Assembly: GCA_036023115.1 (NCBI GenBank)
Contig: JAYKKT010000061.1
Span: 14,777,001-14,841,000 of the forward strand
From: Brasenia schreberi
Taxonomy: Eukaryota; Streptophyta; Magnoliopsida; Nymphaeales; Cabombaceae
Length of the DNA: 64,000 bases
Direction of reading: 5' to 3'
Translations under genes and position numbers: made by a program
Notes under the pieces: generated by a model
Database searches by the model: none
Told to the model about the DNA's origin: nothing
The model's input: the letters and a program-made list of their open reading frames with translations, nothing else
Shown: piece by piece, positions 37,084 to 48,585 of the stretch
How the letters are laid out: every line of letters starts with the position of its first letter
How positions within the stretch are numbered: the stretch's first letter is position 1

Positions 37084-38165
37084 GTAACATCCCAAGACTA
37101 CTTCTGCAATATTGACAAGTGTCTCCACAAACCAACACGGGTCTTTTCTGGGCCGTGCCATTGTCCTCACTCACACGCATCCTAAAAACTTTCCCAGGAG
37201 GTCACCCATCCCATAATTGCTCCGTGTTAAAGCACGCTTAACCATGGAGTTCTTATGTTCCCCAGGCCTCAAAAGAGCCAGAACTTATTTGGAGCAAGTT
37301 ACGCCCAAATTAATTCCTTCCAAGCTATCTCAACTATGCATCTCCATACTCCGCACATTTCCTCTCAATTCCTTGTAACTTGCTATACGGGCTCAAATTA
37401 ACTCCTTCAAGCTAGTCCTCAACCCACAAGGCGTCCATTCTCACGAATCCCTCTCATTTTCAGTGGTGGTGTATTCCGCTCATTCATGAGACCCTTCCAC
37501 AGAAGCCTGTCCAGTACGCTCCTTGTCAGGTGCTATTGCACCGATGATCACTCCCCGCCCTCGTCGGCCCAAGGATACACACGCCCACCAACCGCTTGGA
37601 TCGTCCCAAATCACACCGTACTAGGAGAGGTCCCATCTCTCGATACCATCCGTAATGTCCCAGACTCGTCAGTGCCAGATTGACAAGTGTCTCCACAAAC
37701 CAACACTAAGCTCACTTTCGGTCGTGCTTTGTCCTCACTTACACACATCCTAAGAAACTTCCCAAGAGGTCACCATCCCACACTGCTCTGCCAGTGTTAA
37801 GCACGCTTAACCATGGAGTTCTTATGTTCTAGGCTCCGAAAAGAAGTTACAACTTGTTGATGTGGCTACGTCAAATCAATTCCTTTAAGCCATCCTCAAT
37901 CATACAAATTCTTCATACCTATGATCTCCGAATCCCTCATTCCATACAGTATCTAGTTTATTCATGCACTTTCCCTAGATTAGGCCCGTGTCGGGCCCGT
38001 CTCCTCGTCGACAGTCTACATAGTCTTCGAATCCTTCTCATCCTAGTGCGTATTTATATTCATGCGACCCTTCCCCTAGAACCTTCCGAAGCCGCCTCCT
38101 TGTCCCCGGCTTCATTGCGATGATCACCCCTCCCCTCGTCGTACCTTAGGACAATATGCTGGGTA
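37084..38165 (-). mobile_element. pair of 5S rRNA-bearing repeat units (Cassandra-like)
   Basis: Two direct units begin at 37084 (gtaacatcccaagac) and 37651 (gtaatgtcccagact). Each contains, in reverse orientation, a decayed 5S rRNA-like segment (37181-37262 and 37749-37832) with ttcccaggaggtcacccatcc and agcacgcttaacc…ggagttct, which correspond to the internal promoter boxes C and A of 5S RNA. The flanks (ctcacacg, ttgctcc, tcaaaagagcc) resemble Cassandra terminal-repeat retrotransposons in miniature, whose LTRs carry 5S sequence. The alternative is an old 5S rDNA dimer. No coding capacity. Confidence 0.72.
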
Positions 38166-40492
38166 AGCACCCTGCATTTTGGCTATTACAAGAATGACTA
38201 AATTATACTATTTTTATATTTCCTGTATGATACAAAAATATTTTGACTATTCTCGAGACCCGTTTTTTGATCGTTGTGTGAGATTTGCTCCGGAAATCAA
38301 ATGAAAATAATAATTTTCGGTCAAGAAAAATCTTATTTCATTTATTCTGAGACTATGGATTTACTAAACCCTAACTGAGAGACACTAATCAAATCTTTAA
38401 TTTTTAAAATTTATCTTCTGAAATAAAAATATTTCATAGAGGAAAATATTATGAATTGTTTTATGAACATGGACCCTAGATATTTTTATTTGTTATAGAT
38501 TAAGAATAATTTTTAATGGATTTTTAAAATGAACCAGATATTTTATTTTTCTAGACCAATAGAGATTCAAGAATAAATGGTTGACTAGTTGCTAACTTAT
38601 TTTAGACTTAATGAACCAATAGAAATAAGTCAATATTAAGTGGTTAGACTTTTCTAGACCAATAGAAGAATGGTCAATATAAATGAGTTGGACTAGTTGC
38701 TAAGTTACTATAGAATAACTAACTAAGTTACTCTAAATAGTTTTAATTCTTATAACTAAATAACCTAATTCTAATTAACTTTACTTATTTAATTAGATGT
38801 AACTAAAACCTAATTGAAGTCAAACTCTAGTTACTAAATTCCTCCTAGAGCCACCTTCCGACCATGTAGAAGCCTTTCTACCATGTTCTAGGTTCATCTA
38901 CATGACTACTGATGACCACTTTGTGACCTAAGCTCATGTGCACACCATGTGAGACCATGTGAGTGAATTTCTATCACATTAAGTTACTTTCTCCAGTTAA
39001 ATCACCCACTACTACAGACTTCAATATAGCTATCCAATTTCATTTTTTCACTTCACTTTGTGACAAGCCTTCATTTTTTTTCTCTCAAATATTCAAGAAC
39101 TCTCAAGAACACCCAATTACTTTTCTTTCCTTTTCCTTATTGAACTCCACGCCCCAACCTCCAAACCCTATCTCTCCACTTCTAAAATTTCACCTCAAAA
39201 CCCTATCTCTCCACTTCTAAAATTTCATCACTTCTCTGCTTTCTAAAGCTAAACCTCATTCTAAACACTTTTCTTTAGTAAAGTTTTATCAAAATCCTAC
39301 TCTAAGGGCATCAAAAACCAAGCTTTAGTTTACTACTTTAAAGCGTAATCTTTTGATTCTTTGATCCTAAGATGGATTTTTGATTTTCTAGACCATGATT
39401 GATCCATGGTTCTTTATTCTTAAGCTTTGTTTATGACTTTGGAATTTGTTTAAGATTTTTAGGGATTTTTGCTCAAGCTCACGAATTCAAAAGGAAGGAG
39501 GATTTGAAGCTTTTGTCTCCTTTGAGGTAAGAAGGAGATTAACCTCATCAACTATGTGTTGGTGGGGAGGAAATGGTTGTTTGTGGTGAAAATCCATATG
39601 ATTTACTCACTCTTAATTTTATATGTTTTCTTTGTTTGTGTTTGTTATGTTTTTGGCTTTGAAAATATGATTGCATGTTTATTTGTATGCTTATAACATA
39701 ATGATAAGCCAGAGTGTGGGATTGGATGTTGGAAAGCATGATAATATGCAGTATGTATAATATAAGATGAATCATATGTATAATTTAAGATGTAAAGATG
39801 CAAAGGAAGGCCCTGTTGTATGAAGACCTAAGGACCTATGAGGCACACGACCTCCACACTTCAAAAAGGAACCTAGGGTTCTAAATTATTTTCCTAACCA
39901 AGGAGTAAATGATTTTATGACAAGAAAAATAAATTAAGAGATTTTTGCAAGGAATAAAATGTTAAAAGAACTAAATAATGGATTATGAAACCCTAAATGG
40001 ATTTCAATCAACATGCTATTTTTCATAACTTAGATCTAAAATCATTTTTACTAAGTGTTGACTTAGGTGTTGGAATTAGTAAGGAATTTATTTTGTAGGA
40101 TTTGAACCTCTAAAATCAAAGTTAGCCAATATACTTTTTAGAATAAAATTGACATAATTAAATAATTTAGTTATGAAATTAAAATAAATGTCAATACTTG
40201 AAATTTTCTAACGAAAGCTCACCCTATGGGTTTTGAAGCTTGTTAGAGAAAATTTGAGCTATAATATCTTAAGAAATCAAAGAAACACAATTTTCGAGAA
40301 ACATTAGAAATAATCGATTTTTGTAGGACGATATTGTAAATATTATCTAAAGGGACTATTTTATAAATATTATTTTAGAAGGGACTATTATGAAAATATT
40401 ATTTAAACAAGGATTATTATGTTAATGTTATTTAATGTAAAGGATTATTACACTTAAATAGTGGAAATAAAATCAAATTTTTTGAGAAAAAC
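38166..40492. other. AT-rich intergenic, nature unknown
   Basis: No protein domain was found. The stretch has features of an old LTR (a long AT-rich tract, then a CT-rich leader-like part near 39070-39230, then tgaggtaagaaggagattaacctc near 39523-39545), but no partner or primer site is visible. A 35-bp tandem duplication lies at 39163-39228. Confidence 0.35.
39163..39228. repeat. 35-bp tandem duplication
   Basis: The block aaaccctatctctccacttc with the following taaaatttca occurs twice, 35 bases apart. Confidence 0.9.
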
Positions 40493-41128
40493 ATTATTTT
40501 TAGTTTATATTTTGAAGAACATAAAATTCATATATACATATACTACTTTTTAAGGACAAATGTACATGATATGAGAAGGAGAACTAATAAGAGAAAAATA
40601 TGTTATGTTACAAGGAAAATACTCTAATATGAAACAGAGAATGTAGAATAAAATGTTGTAGAAGAAGATGGGAGTACGACACAAGGAATATACAAAACTG
40701 TTTTGCAAAATCACTTGCCTCTAGATGGAGAAAAGACTGCCTATGATAAAGTTATAAAATAGTTATTATAATTAAATAACTTAATCTTTCCTATTTTTAG
40801 ATATACATACTATACAAGTAGGTACCAAGAGGAGTTTAGATTATAAGCAAACATTGACTATGTTAAATTCAATTCTTGTATTATTTTTAGTTTATATTTT
40901 GAAGAACATAAAATTCACATATACATATACTACTTTTTAAGGACAAATGTACATGATATGAGAAGGAGAACTAATAAGAGAAAAATATGTTATGTTACAA
41001 GGAAAATACTCTAATATGAAATAGAGAATGTAGAATAAAATGTTGTAGAAGAAGATGGGAGTACGACACAAGGAATATACAAAACTGTTTTGCAAAATCA
41101 CTTGCCTCTAGATGGAGAAAAGACTGCC
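40493..41128. repeat. 249-bp direct duplication, near identical
   Basis: Copies at 40493-40741 and 40880-41128 have the same length. I saw only a couple of base differences (near positions 40531/40918 and 40640/41027). They are separated by 138 unrelated bases, a 387-bp period. The ends are not TG/CA and no target duplication is seen, so it is more likely a recent local duplication than a pair of LTRs. No gene lies in it. Confidence 0.9.
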
Positions 41129-41371
41129 AATATTAGCTAGTCATGGTGAGATTGTGGGCATTTGGTTGGTGCATTCCCTTTGTTGTTATGCAAAAATAAA
41201 TAATTTCTTTCCACTTTATGAAACCTAGAAAGAAGAAAATGAACAAAGAGTGTTCAAGAACATTTGACTTGAACTTTAGGTAGTACATAACTTTTAATTA
41301 TATATGCCCACATATATATCTTCTTTAATTCATCACACACACACACATTATGTTGTACTCTGAAGTAATGT

Positions 41372-43630
41372 GTGCCAATTTTATTTTCTATGTCCTCTGA
41401 AGTAACAGTTGAACTAAAAAATAGACCTTAGGTATTTAAAACTTTCCTTTTGAGGGATGTAATGTGTGCCAATTTTAATTTCTATGTCCTCTGAAGTAAC
41501 CAAATGATCAAACTTACGTTCCATATATTTTGTCTTTGTTCTACTAAGTCGGAGGCCTTTGCTTTCTAATGCTTCTCTCTATAGTTCTAATTTTCTATTA
41601 ACTTTATTCTTAGACTCTTCTACTAACACAATGTCATCTGCAAATAACATACACCAAGGTACTTCATCTTGAATATATTTTATTAACTCATCAATCACCA
41701 TTATAAATAAGTATGGACTTAAAGTTGATCCTTGATGTAACTCAATATTAACTTCAAAGAAGTCTGTCATTCTTTCATGAGTCCTCACACATGTTTTTGT
41801 GTCATCGTACATGTCTCTTATAAGGTTAATGTATGTCAATGGGATGCCTCTTTTTTCCAATGTTCTCCAAAGAACCTCCCTTGGTACCCTATCGTAAGCT
41901 TTTTCTAGATCAATAAATATCATGTAAAAGTCTTTCTTTTTTGCTCTAAAATATTTCATAAGACGTTTCAAAAGGTGAATCTGTTCAAAAGTAGATCTGC
42001 CTGACATGAATACAAATTGGTTCTCTGTTGTACTTGATACTTGTCTTAACCTACATTCAATAATTCTTTCCCACAATTTCATAGTATGACTCATTAACTT
42101 GATACCTCGATAATTCACAATTCTGTGTGTCTCCCTTGTTCTTATATATGGGTATAAGTGTACTCGCTCTCCATTCCTCGGGCATCTTTTGGTTTCTCCA
42201 TATTTCATTAAATAGTCTTGTAAGCCAAGTGATTCCTATTTCTCCTAGTATTTTCCAAACTTCAATAGGAATATTGTCTGGTCCTATCGATTTACCATCC
42301 TTCATATGTTTAAGAGCTTATTTGACTTCATTCTTTTGAATATGTTGGTAGAAATTATGGTTTATATACGTTTTTTATTTGGCTAACTCCCATAAGCTAA
42401 TACTAACATCTTTATTTTTATTAAAAAACTTATAAAAATAGTTTTTCCATCTATTTTTTATATCATCATTTTTCACTAAAATTTTTTCATCATCATCTTT
42501 AATACATCTAACAAAATTAAAATCTTTAGTTTTCTTAACTCTAGCCACAGTTATCCTAAAAATATCTCTTTCACCCTCTTTTGAGTTGAGTTTTTTATAT
42601 AAATCCTTCCAAATTTTAGTTTTTGTTTCACTGACGACCTTTTTTTGCTTCTTTCTTTGCTTTCTTATAAGCCTCTAAAGTTTCACTAGTTTTCTTAGCA
42701 TAATGTAATTTGTAACATGTCCTCTTCGCCTTGATTTTATTTTGCACTACTTCACTCCACAACCAAGCTTCTTTTTGTGCTAGTACACCTCCCTTAAATT
42801 CATCTAACACATCTTTTGCCACTTTCCTAATATGTATAGCCATATTGTTCCACATATCACAAGGTGTACCAACATAATTCCAAGCATCTCTTTGAAGGAC
42901 TTTCTGTTTAAATATATCTTCTTTCTCACTTTTGAGGCTCCACCATTTAGTTCGAATAGCTCGATGTACTCTTTTCTTCTTTGTCCATTTTTTTATTTAT
43001 AAATCTATAACTAAAAGTCGACGTTGAGTGGTTAAACTTTCTCCTTGAATTACTTTGCAATCTTTACAACACGCTCTATCTTTTTTTCTATAAATAAAGT
43101 AATCAATTTATGTTTATGATAAGCTACTCTTATAAGTAATTAAATGTTCATCTCGTTTTTTAAAGATTGTATTGACTATCAAGAGATCAAATGCCATAGC
43201 AAAATTTAAAATCTCCCTACCTTTCTCATTTATATCCCCAAAACTAAAGTTTTCATGAATACCTTGATATCTTAATGTCTCTTTACCGACATGTCCATTT
43301 AAGTCTCCTCCTAAACAAATCATCTTCCTTTGTGGAATCCTTTGAATCACCTTATCTAACTCTTCCCAAAAAGTTGTCTTTATACTATCTTATAGGCCAA
43401 CTTGGGGTGTATAAGCACAAACTATATTAAAAAACCTCTGCTCCTAACACTAATTTCAACGTCATGATTCGGTCCCCATATCATTATATGTCTACTATAC
43501 TATCCTTTAAATCTTCATTTATGATAATACCAACTCTGTTTTGATCATTTTCCTTACGGTGACTGTCGAAAGCCTAACACAACCCTCCTCCTTTATCCGG
43601 GCTTGGAACCGGCAATGCAATGGTGATCCC
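41372..43630 (-). mobile_element. RTE-type LINE, copy B (broken)
   Basis: On the minus strand: 5' leader block (43625-43561), internal endonuclease part (RVGIIINEDLKDSI, about 43540; frame 43350-43114 with MICLGGDLNGHVG and GREILNFA), linker (42855-42628), RT start in 42305-42057 (DNIPIEVWKILGE, MPEEWRASTLIPIYKNKGD) and RT core in 42208-41579 (209 codons; [26 protein letters not shown], catalytic FADDIVL). The beginning of the endonuclease is missing, there is a frameshift between the two RT frames, and the C-terminal WFGH part and tail are absent. A partial repeat of the last 30 bases lies at 41375-41410. Not functional. Confidence 0.9.
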
Positions 43631-44040
43631 TTTCATTACTTTTTAATATTTCTTCACCATTTGAAACTATTTTTTACATATCAAAATTGTTACCATCACT
43701 ATTAAAATCATCTAAAAAAGTTAAATATTGATATATATATGATTTTATAATTTTATTTAAGTGACTTCGGTAGGAGTGGTTTGAGATAACACAAGAATAG
43801 GGAAAACGATGGAAAGCGGCAGTCAGTGATTAGTCATTGAAACGGTGAAACTTCGGAAACGGGTGATTGAGTACGATTGGGTATTGAGTGGAAAATTAAC
43901 GGTTTTCTCCGAGGAAAATCTAGCAGCATATGACGATTGCTCGGTGTCCCGTCTCAATCTAATGTCCCCATGTCGAAGGCATGGGAGAATGTCTAGTACG
44001 ACAACCAGGAGCAATATCAATGTAGCGACCATCTCAAAGA
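43631..44040. other. region upstream of the broken PPR gene
   Basis: It would hold the promoter and leader of the PPR gene. No clear TATA motif could be tied to it. An open frame at 43845-44204 overlaps the PPR start in another frame and has no domain. Confidence 0.4.
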
Positions 44041-44654
44041 ATGAGACGATGGCGATTACAGCCAATCTCCAGCTCCACATCTCCGTATGGTCGGTCTTCT
44101 CTTCTGTTACATCTTATCCCATCGGAAACGCCATCCGTATCTTTCAACAGGAGCAAGTGTCCTGTATCGGACTACTATTCCTCGCTGCTAAGAGTTTGCG
44201 TTGATACCCTGAATCTAAAAGAAGGGAAGAAGCTCCATGGACGAATCTTTCGAACAGTTTCTCACCCAGAAACCTGCCTCTCGAATAACATCATCAATAT
44301 GTATGCCCGCCTCGGGGACTTGCACCATGCACGGCAAGTGCTCGACGGAATTCCGCAACCAAACATTTTCTCTTGGAACACAATGCTTGCCGGATATGCA
44401 AAGCTAGGATGCCTTAGGATGATGGTGAAACTCTTCGAAGAGATGCCAGAGAGAGATGGTGTCTCTTGGAATTCAATGATTACGGGTTATGCAAATTGTG
44501 GCGTAGGAGATTATTGTTTGGAAGTTTACAGGTCGATGATGAGCGAAGGCTATCTTCCTAATCGAATCGCATTCTCCACCATCTTGATTTTGTCAACCAA
44601 TCATTTTGACATTAATCTTGGAAAGGGGACTCACGGACAGATTATAAATAAGGG

Positions 44655-44867
44655 AACAACACAACATGTTCCCTTTTCATCAAAGAACAAGAAAGTCAGA
44701 GTACTCTTACATCCTCCTAATCGGAATGCAAACTACATAATACCCACCAGCTAACTCTAAGTACCTTCTTCTTTTTCAGGTCCTTTGCAATGATTTGTTG
44801 TTTAATCTGTCTTTTAAATATTCCTTATTCTTACTCACATGTATAGAAATCATGGTAGATAAATTCA
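44655..44867. other. unassigned sequence at the PPR/RTE junction
   Basis: The PPR reading frame remains open to 44754 but the residues after HGQIINKG no longer look like PPR. Its origin (filler DNA, another element, or RTE leader) is unclear. Confidence 0.4.
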
Positions 44868-46420
44868 ATAAAGTTTTACGATATTTGAAAGTCTAACGTA
44901 ACCCTTCTCCTTTATTTAGGTTTGAAATTGGTCATACAAGGGTGATTCCTTATATGGCCGAGTTACTATAAATGTTAATATTAGTTTAAGAGAGTTAATC
45001 AAAGTAGAAGAGTATATAAATCGATTTTTTATTGATATATTCAAAAGAATGAAGTCAAAGATGCTCTTAAACTCATGAGGGTTGACAAATCTATAAGGTC
45101 AGATAATATTCTTATAGAAATATGAAAAATTGTATGAGAGACGAGTATTACTTGCATTCAAAATTCTTCAAATTATCAAGGTATCAAGTTGATGAGCCAT
45201 ATTATGAAATTATAGAAAATAATTATTGAATATAGGTTGAGACAAATATCGAGTATAATAGAGAACTAATTTGGGTTCATGCTAACAAGATCTATTGTTG
45301 GGGCTATTCATCTATTGAGATGTCTTATGAAATAAAGCAAAAATGAAAAACCTTAACATTATATTTATTGATTTAGAAAAATCTTATGATAGAGTACTAA
45401 GATATTTTTTGGAGAACTTTCAAAAAGAGGTATCTCATTGACATACATCAATCTTATAAAAGACATGTATAATAGTGCACAAACATGTGTTAGAACTCAT
45501 GAAGGAATGACATATTTATTTGAGGTTAATATTGGATTACATCAAATATCAACTTTAAGTTTATATTTATTTGTATTGGTTACCGATGAGCTAATAAAAC
45601 ATATTCAAGATGAAGTACCTTGGTGTATGTTATTTGCATATGATATTGTGTTACTCGATGAGTCTAAAAAAAAATAATAGAAAATTAGAATTATAAAGGC
45701 TTCGAATTTAGTATAACAAAGACAAAATATATAGAATGTAAGTTTTATCATTTTGGTACTTCAGAATACATAAAAATTAAGATTGATACACATTGCATCC
45801 CTCACAAGGAAAGTTTTAAATGCTTAGGGTCAATTTTTCAAAGTAATAAAAAAATTGATAGAGATGTTACGAATAAAATTAATGTTGGTTGGTTAAAATG
45901 GAGAGGGGCATAAGATATTTTGTTTGATAAGAAGATATCATTAAAGCTAAAAGGTAAATATTATAAAGCATAAACTAAACTTGCTATATTTTATGATTAT
46001 GAGTGTTGGGTAGTTAACCACCAACATATGCAAAAGATGTTCATAGTAGAAATGAAGATGTTGAGATAGGATGAGGGGTCACACAAGAAAAGACCATATA
46101 CATAATGAGGTTATTAGAAACCAATTGGGAGTAACACTAATGAAGGATAAAATGAGAAAAAATCATTAAGAGGATTTGATTATGTAGAAAGATGACTAAA
46201 GAACACTCCCGTAAGAAGATATGAAAAGCTAGATTTTCAAAATGTTAAAAGAGGAAGAGGACAACCACAAAAGTGTTGGAAAGAAACTATAAAAAATGAT
46301 CTAGTTTATATTGAGTTAACTGCTAGCACGACACATGATAGGGCTATGTAGAAACAAAAAATCCAAGTAACCGACCCTATCTAGTATGGGAAAAGGCTTA
46401 GTTGTTATTTTACTCAATAT
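44868..46420 (+). mobile_element. RTE-type LINE, copy C, inserted in the PPR gene
   Basis: The plus strand carries the RTE leader block (aagttttacgatatttgaaagtctaacg…ccttctcctttatt, 44870-44950), then degraded RT. Frame 45438-45677 includes MTYINLIKDMYN, TCVRTHEGM and the catalytic site changed to FAYDIVL (second Asp position kept, first Asp lost to Tyr). Later come the WVVNHQHMQK-like and RRYEKL regions and the tail ccgaccctatctagtatggg at 46370-46395. The endonuclease part is largely absent. It is more decayed than copies A and B. Confidence 0.85.
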
Positions 46421-46734
46421 ATTGATACCCTACAATACAAATGCCCCATCTATCATACCGTAGAAACCTGAAATTAGACCAAAAGAATCATGAGAAACCA
46501 CGACGACTTTGTTTCATCTAATTAGGTAAAACACAATATATATCAATGTAATCCCAAATTATGGTGAACTTGAACTTTGCAATATAATTTCAATTATCTA
46601 TGAAAATTTTAAATCTTGTTCTCAATTGTACCAGGAGTATACGTGTGAGTACATCATATGGAAGTAGAATAACATTGAATATTGGTGATTTAATTCTTTT
46701 AGATATAAATTGTACTCGCAGAGGCACTTCTTTC

Positions 46735-47020
46735 TAAGTATGGGGCAGTTAATCATCAACATATACAAAAGATGTCTGTATAAAAAATAAAGATGTTGAG
46801 ATAGGATAAGTGGTCACACAAGGAAAGTCTATATACATAATGAGGTTATTAGAAACTAATTGGAAGTAACACCAATAGATGATAAAATGAGAGAATCGTT
46901 TAAGATGGTTTGGTCATATAGAAAAACGACCAAATGATACTCCCGTAAGAAGATATGAAAAACTAGATTTTCAAAATGTTAAAAGAGGAAGAGGACAACC
47001 ACAAAAGTGTTGAAAAAAAC
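46735..47020 (+). mobile_element. RTE tail segment, second copy, fused to PPR
   Basis: It repeats 46005-46300 almost in order (cagttaatcatcaacatata…caaaagatgt, agaagatatgaaaaactaga, ttttcaaaatgttaaaagag, gaagaggacaaccacaaaag) and then passes straight into PPR coding sequence at about 47020-47032. The open frame 46976-47308 is therefore a chimera of RTE tail and PPR residues. It could be a second insertion or a duplication of the first. Confidence 0.85.
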
Positions 47021-48585
47021 TATAAAATAGGATTAGAATCATTAGTTTTTGTTGGCAGTCCGCTCGTTGATATGTACTCTAAATTTGGATATATAGGAGA
47101 TGCATATCGAGCATTTGAAGATGTTGGTGTAAAGAATGTTGTCTTGCGTAATACCATGCTCACAGCTTATTTTCGGTGTGGGATGATTGAACATGCAAGG
47201 AGACTTTTCAATGAAATGAAGGACAGAGATCCTATCTCTTGGACGATAGTTGTTTCTGGATGCAAAATGGTTATGCAGAAGAAGCCATTGATGTTTTCAG
47301 AGACATGAAATTTCGAAGTCTACCAGCTGATCAGTTCACCTTTGGTGGCATGCTGACAGCTTGTGCAAGCTTGTTGAGCTTGGGATACGGAAAACAAATT
47401 CATGCACATATAATAAGAACGGATCATCTTTCCAATATTTTTGTGGGTAGTGCTCTTGTTGAAAATGATTTTACTCTTGGAAGTGTTATAAGTGCTTGTG
47501 CTAATCTTGTATCTTTCGAAGAAGGAACACCATTTCATTGTTATGGACTTGTCTCAGGGCTAGCAGTCTTTGTCCCCGTGGCGAACTCAATCGTCACTAT
47601 GTATGCCAAATGTGGTCTCATTGAAGAAGCTCACCAATTCTTTGATGAAATGGCACAACGAGATGAAGTCTCTTGGACATCCCTTGTTGTGGGATATGCA
47701 CATCAAGGAAATGCTAAAGCTAGCATTGCTTTGTATGAGAAAATGGTTGCTAGTGGTCTGAAACCAGATGGGGTTACTTTTGTTGGTGTGCTTTCTGCTT
47801 GCAGTAGGGCAGGCATGGCAGAGGCGGGTCATTACTATTTTTCGTTGATGAAAGAACAAGGTATAGCTCATACTTTAGATCATTATACATGCATGATTGA
47901 TTTACTTGGTAGGGCTGGAAAACTGGAAGAGGCAGAAAAGTTTGTTCAAGAGATGCCATATCAACCAGATGCTGTTGGGTGGTCCACCCTTCTTAGCTCA
48001 TCTAGGAATCATGGTAATTTAAGAATCGGAAAATGGGCTGCTGAGTCCTTACTTGAGCTAGAACTGCAGAACCCTGCAAGTTACATTCTACTGTCAAACA
48101 TTTATGCTGCACAAGGGCAGTGGGAAGATGTTGCCAAGTTAAGAAGAGGAATGAGAACAAAGAAAGTGAGAAAGGAGCCAGGATGCAGCTGGATCAAGTA
48201 TAAGAACCAGTGGCATATCTTTTCAGCTGATGATAGATCACATCCACATTCTCATCTGATATATGCAGAGTTTGAGAAACTGAATCTGAAAATGGTTGCA
48301 GAAAGCTATGTACCAGACATAAACTCAGTGTGTCATGATGTGGAGGAAGCAAAGAAAGAACAAATGCTTTGCTACCACAGTGAAAGGCTTGCAATTGTGT
48401 TTGGCTTGATATTTATACCTCAAGACTTGTCGATAAGAATAGTAAAAAATCTTAGAGTCTGTTTAGATTGTCATAATGCTACTAAGATTATGTCGAAGAT
48501 AGTTGGCAGAGAAATACTTGTCAGGGATACTGCTCGGTTCCATCACTTCAAGGATGGTAGTTGCTCTTGTGGAGACTTCTGGTGA

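Larger units (their letters stand above)
44041..48585 (+). pseudogene. PPR-DYW protein gene, disrupted (At1g68930-like)
   Basis: PLS-type pentatricopeptide proteins with a DYW domain are nuclear-encoded and edit C to U in plastid or mitochondrial RNA. The first piece (44041 to about 44652) has PPR motifs such as HARQVLDGIPQPNIFSWNTM and VSWNSMITGYANCG and stops at the HGQII…G turn. After about 2.4 kb of RTE and unknown sequence the protein resumes at about 47032 (VFVGSPLVDMYSKFGYIGDA). Near 47259 the frame shifts, and 47239-48585 runs on through further PPR repeats, E/E+ motifs (EPGCSWIKYKN) and a complete DYW deaminase with HSE, CLDCH and the end CSCGDFW. About 75 residues seem deleted at SALVE/NDFTLG (about 47463). 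The C-terminal frame is still clean, which suggests recent loss. Whether a truncated product is made is unknown. Confidence 0.87.

Noticed and set aside
37181..37832. Functional 5S rRNA genes
   Set aside because: Both segments are diverged and shortened inside a repeat unit, with no intact 120-base gene or T-run terminator.
40493..41128. A TRIM element with 249-bp LTRs
   Set aside because: The repeat ends are not TG/CA, and no primer site or target duplication is visible.
43845..44204. 119-codon frame overlapping the PPR start
   Set aside because: It is out of frame with the PPR protein and shows no PPR or other motif.
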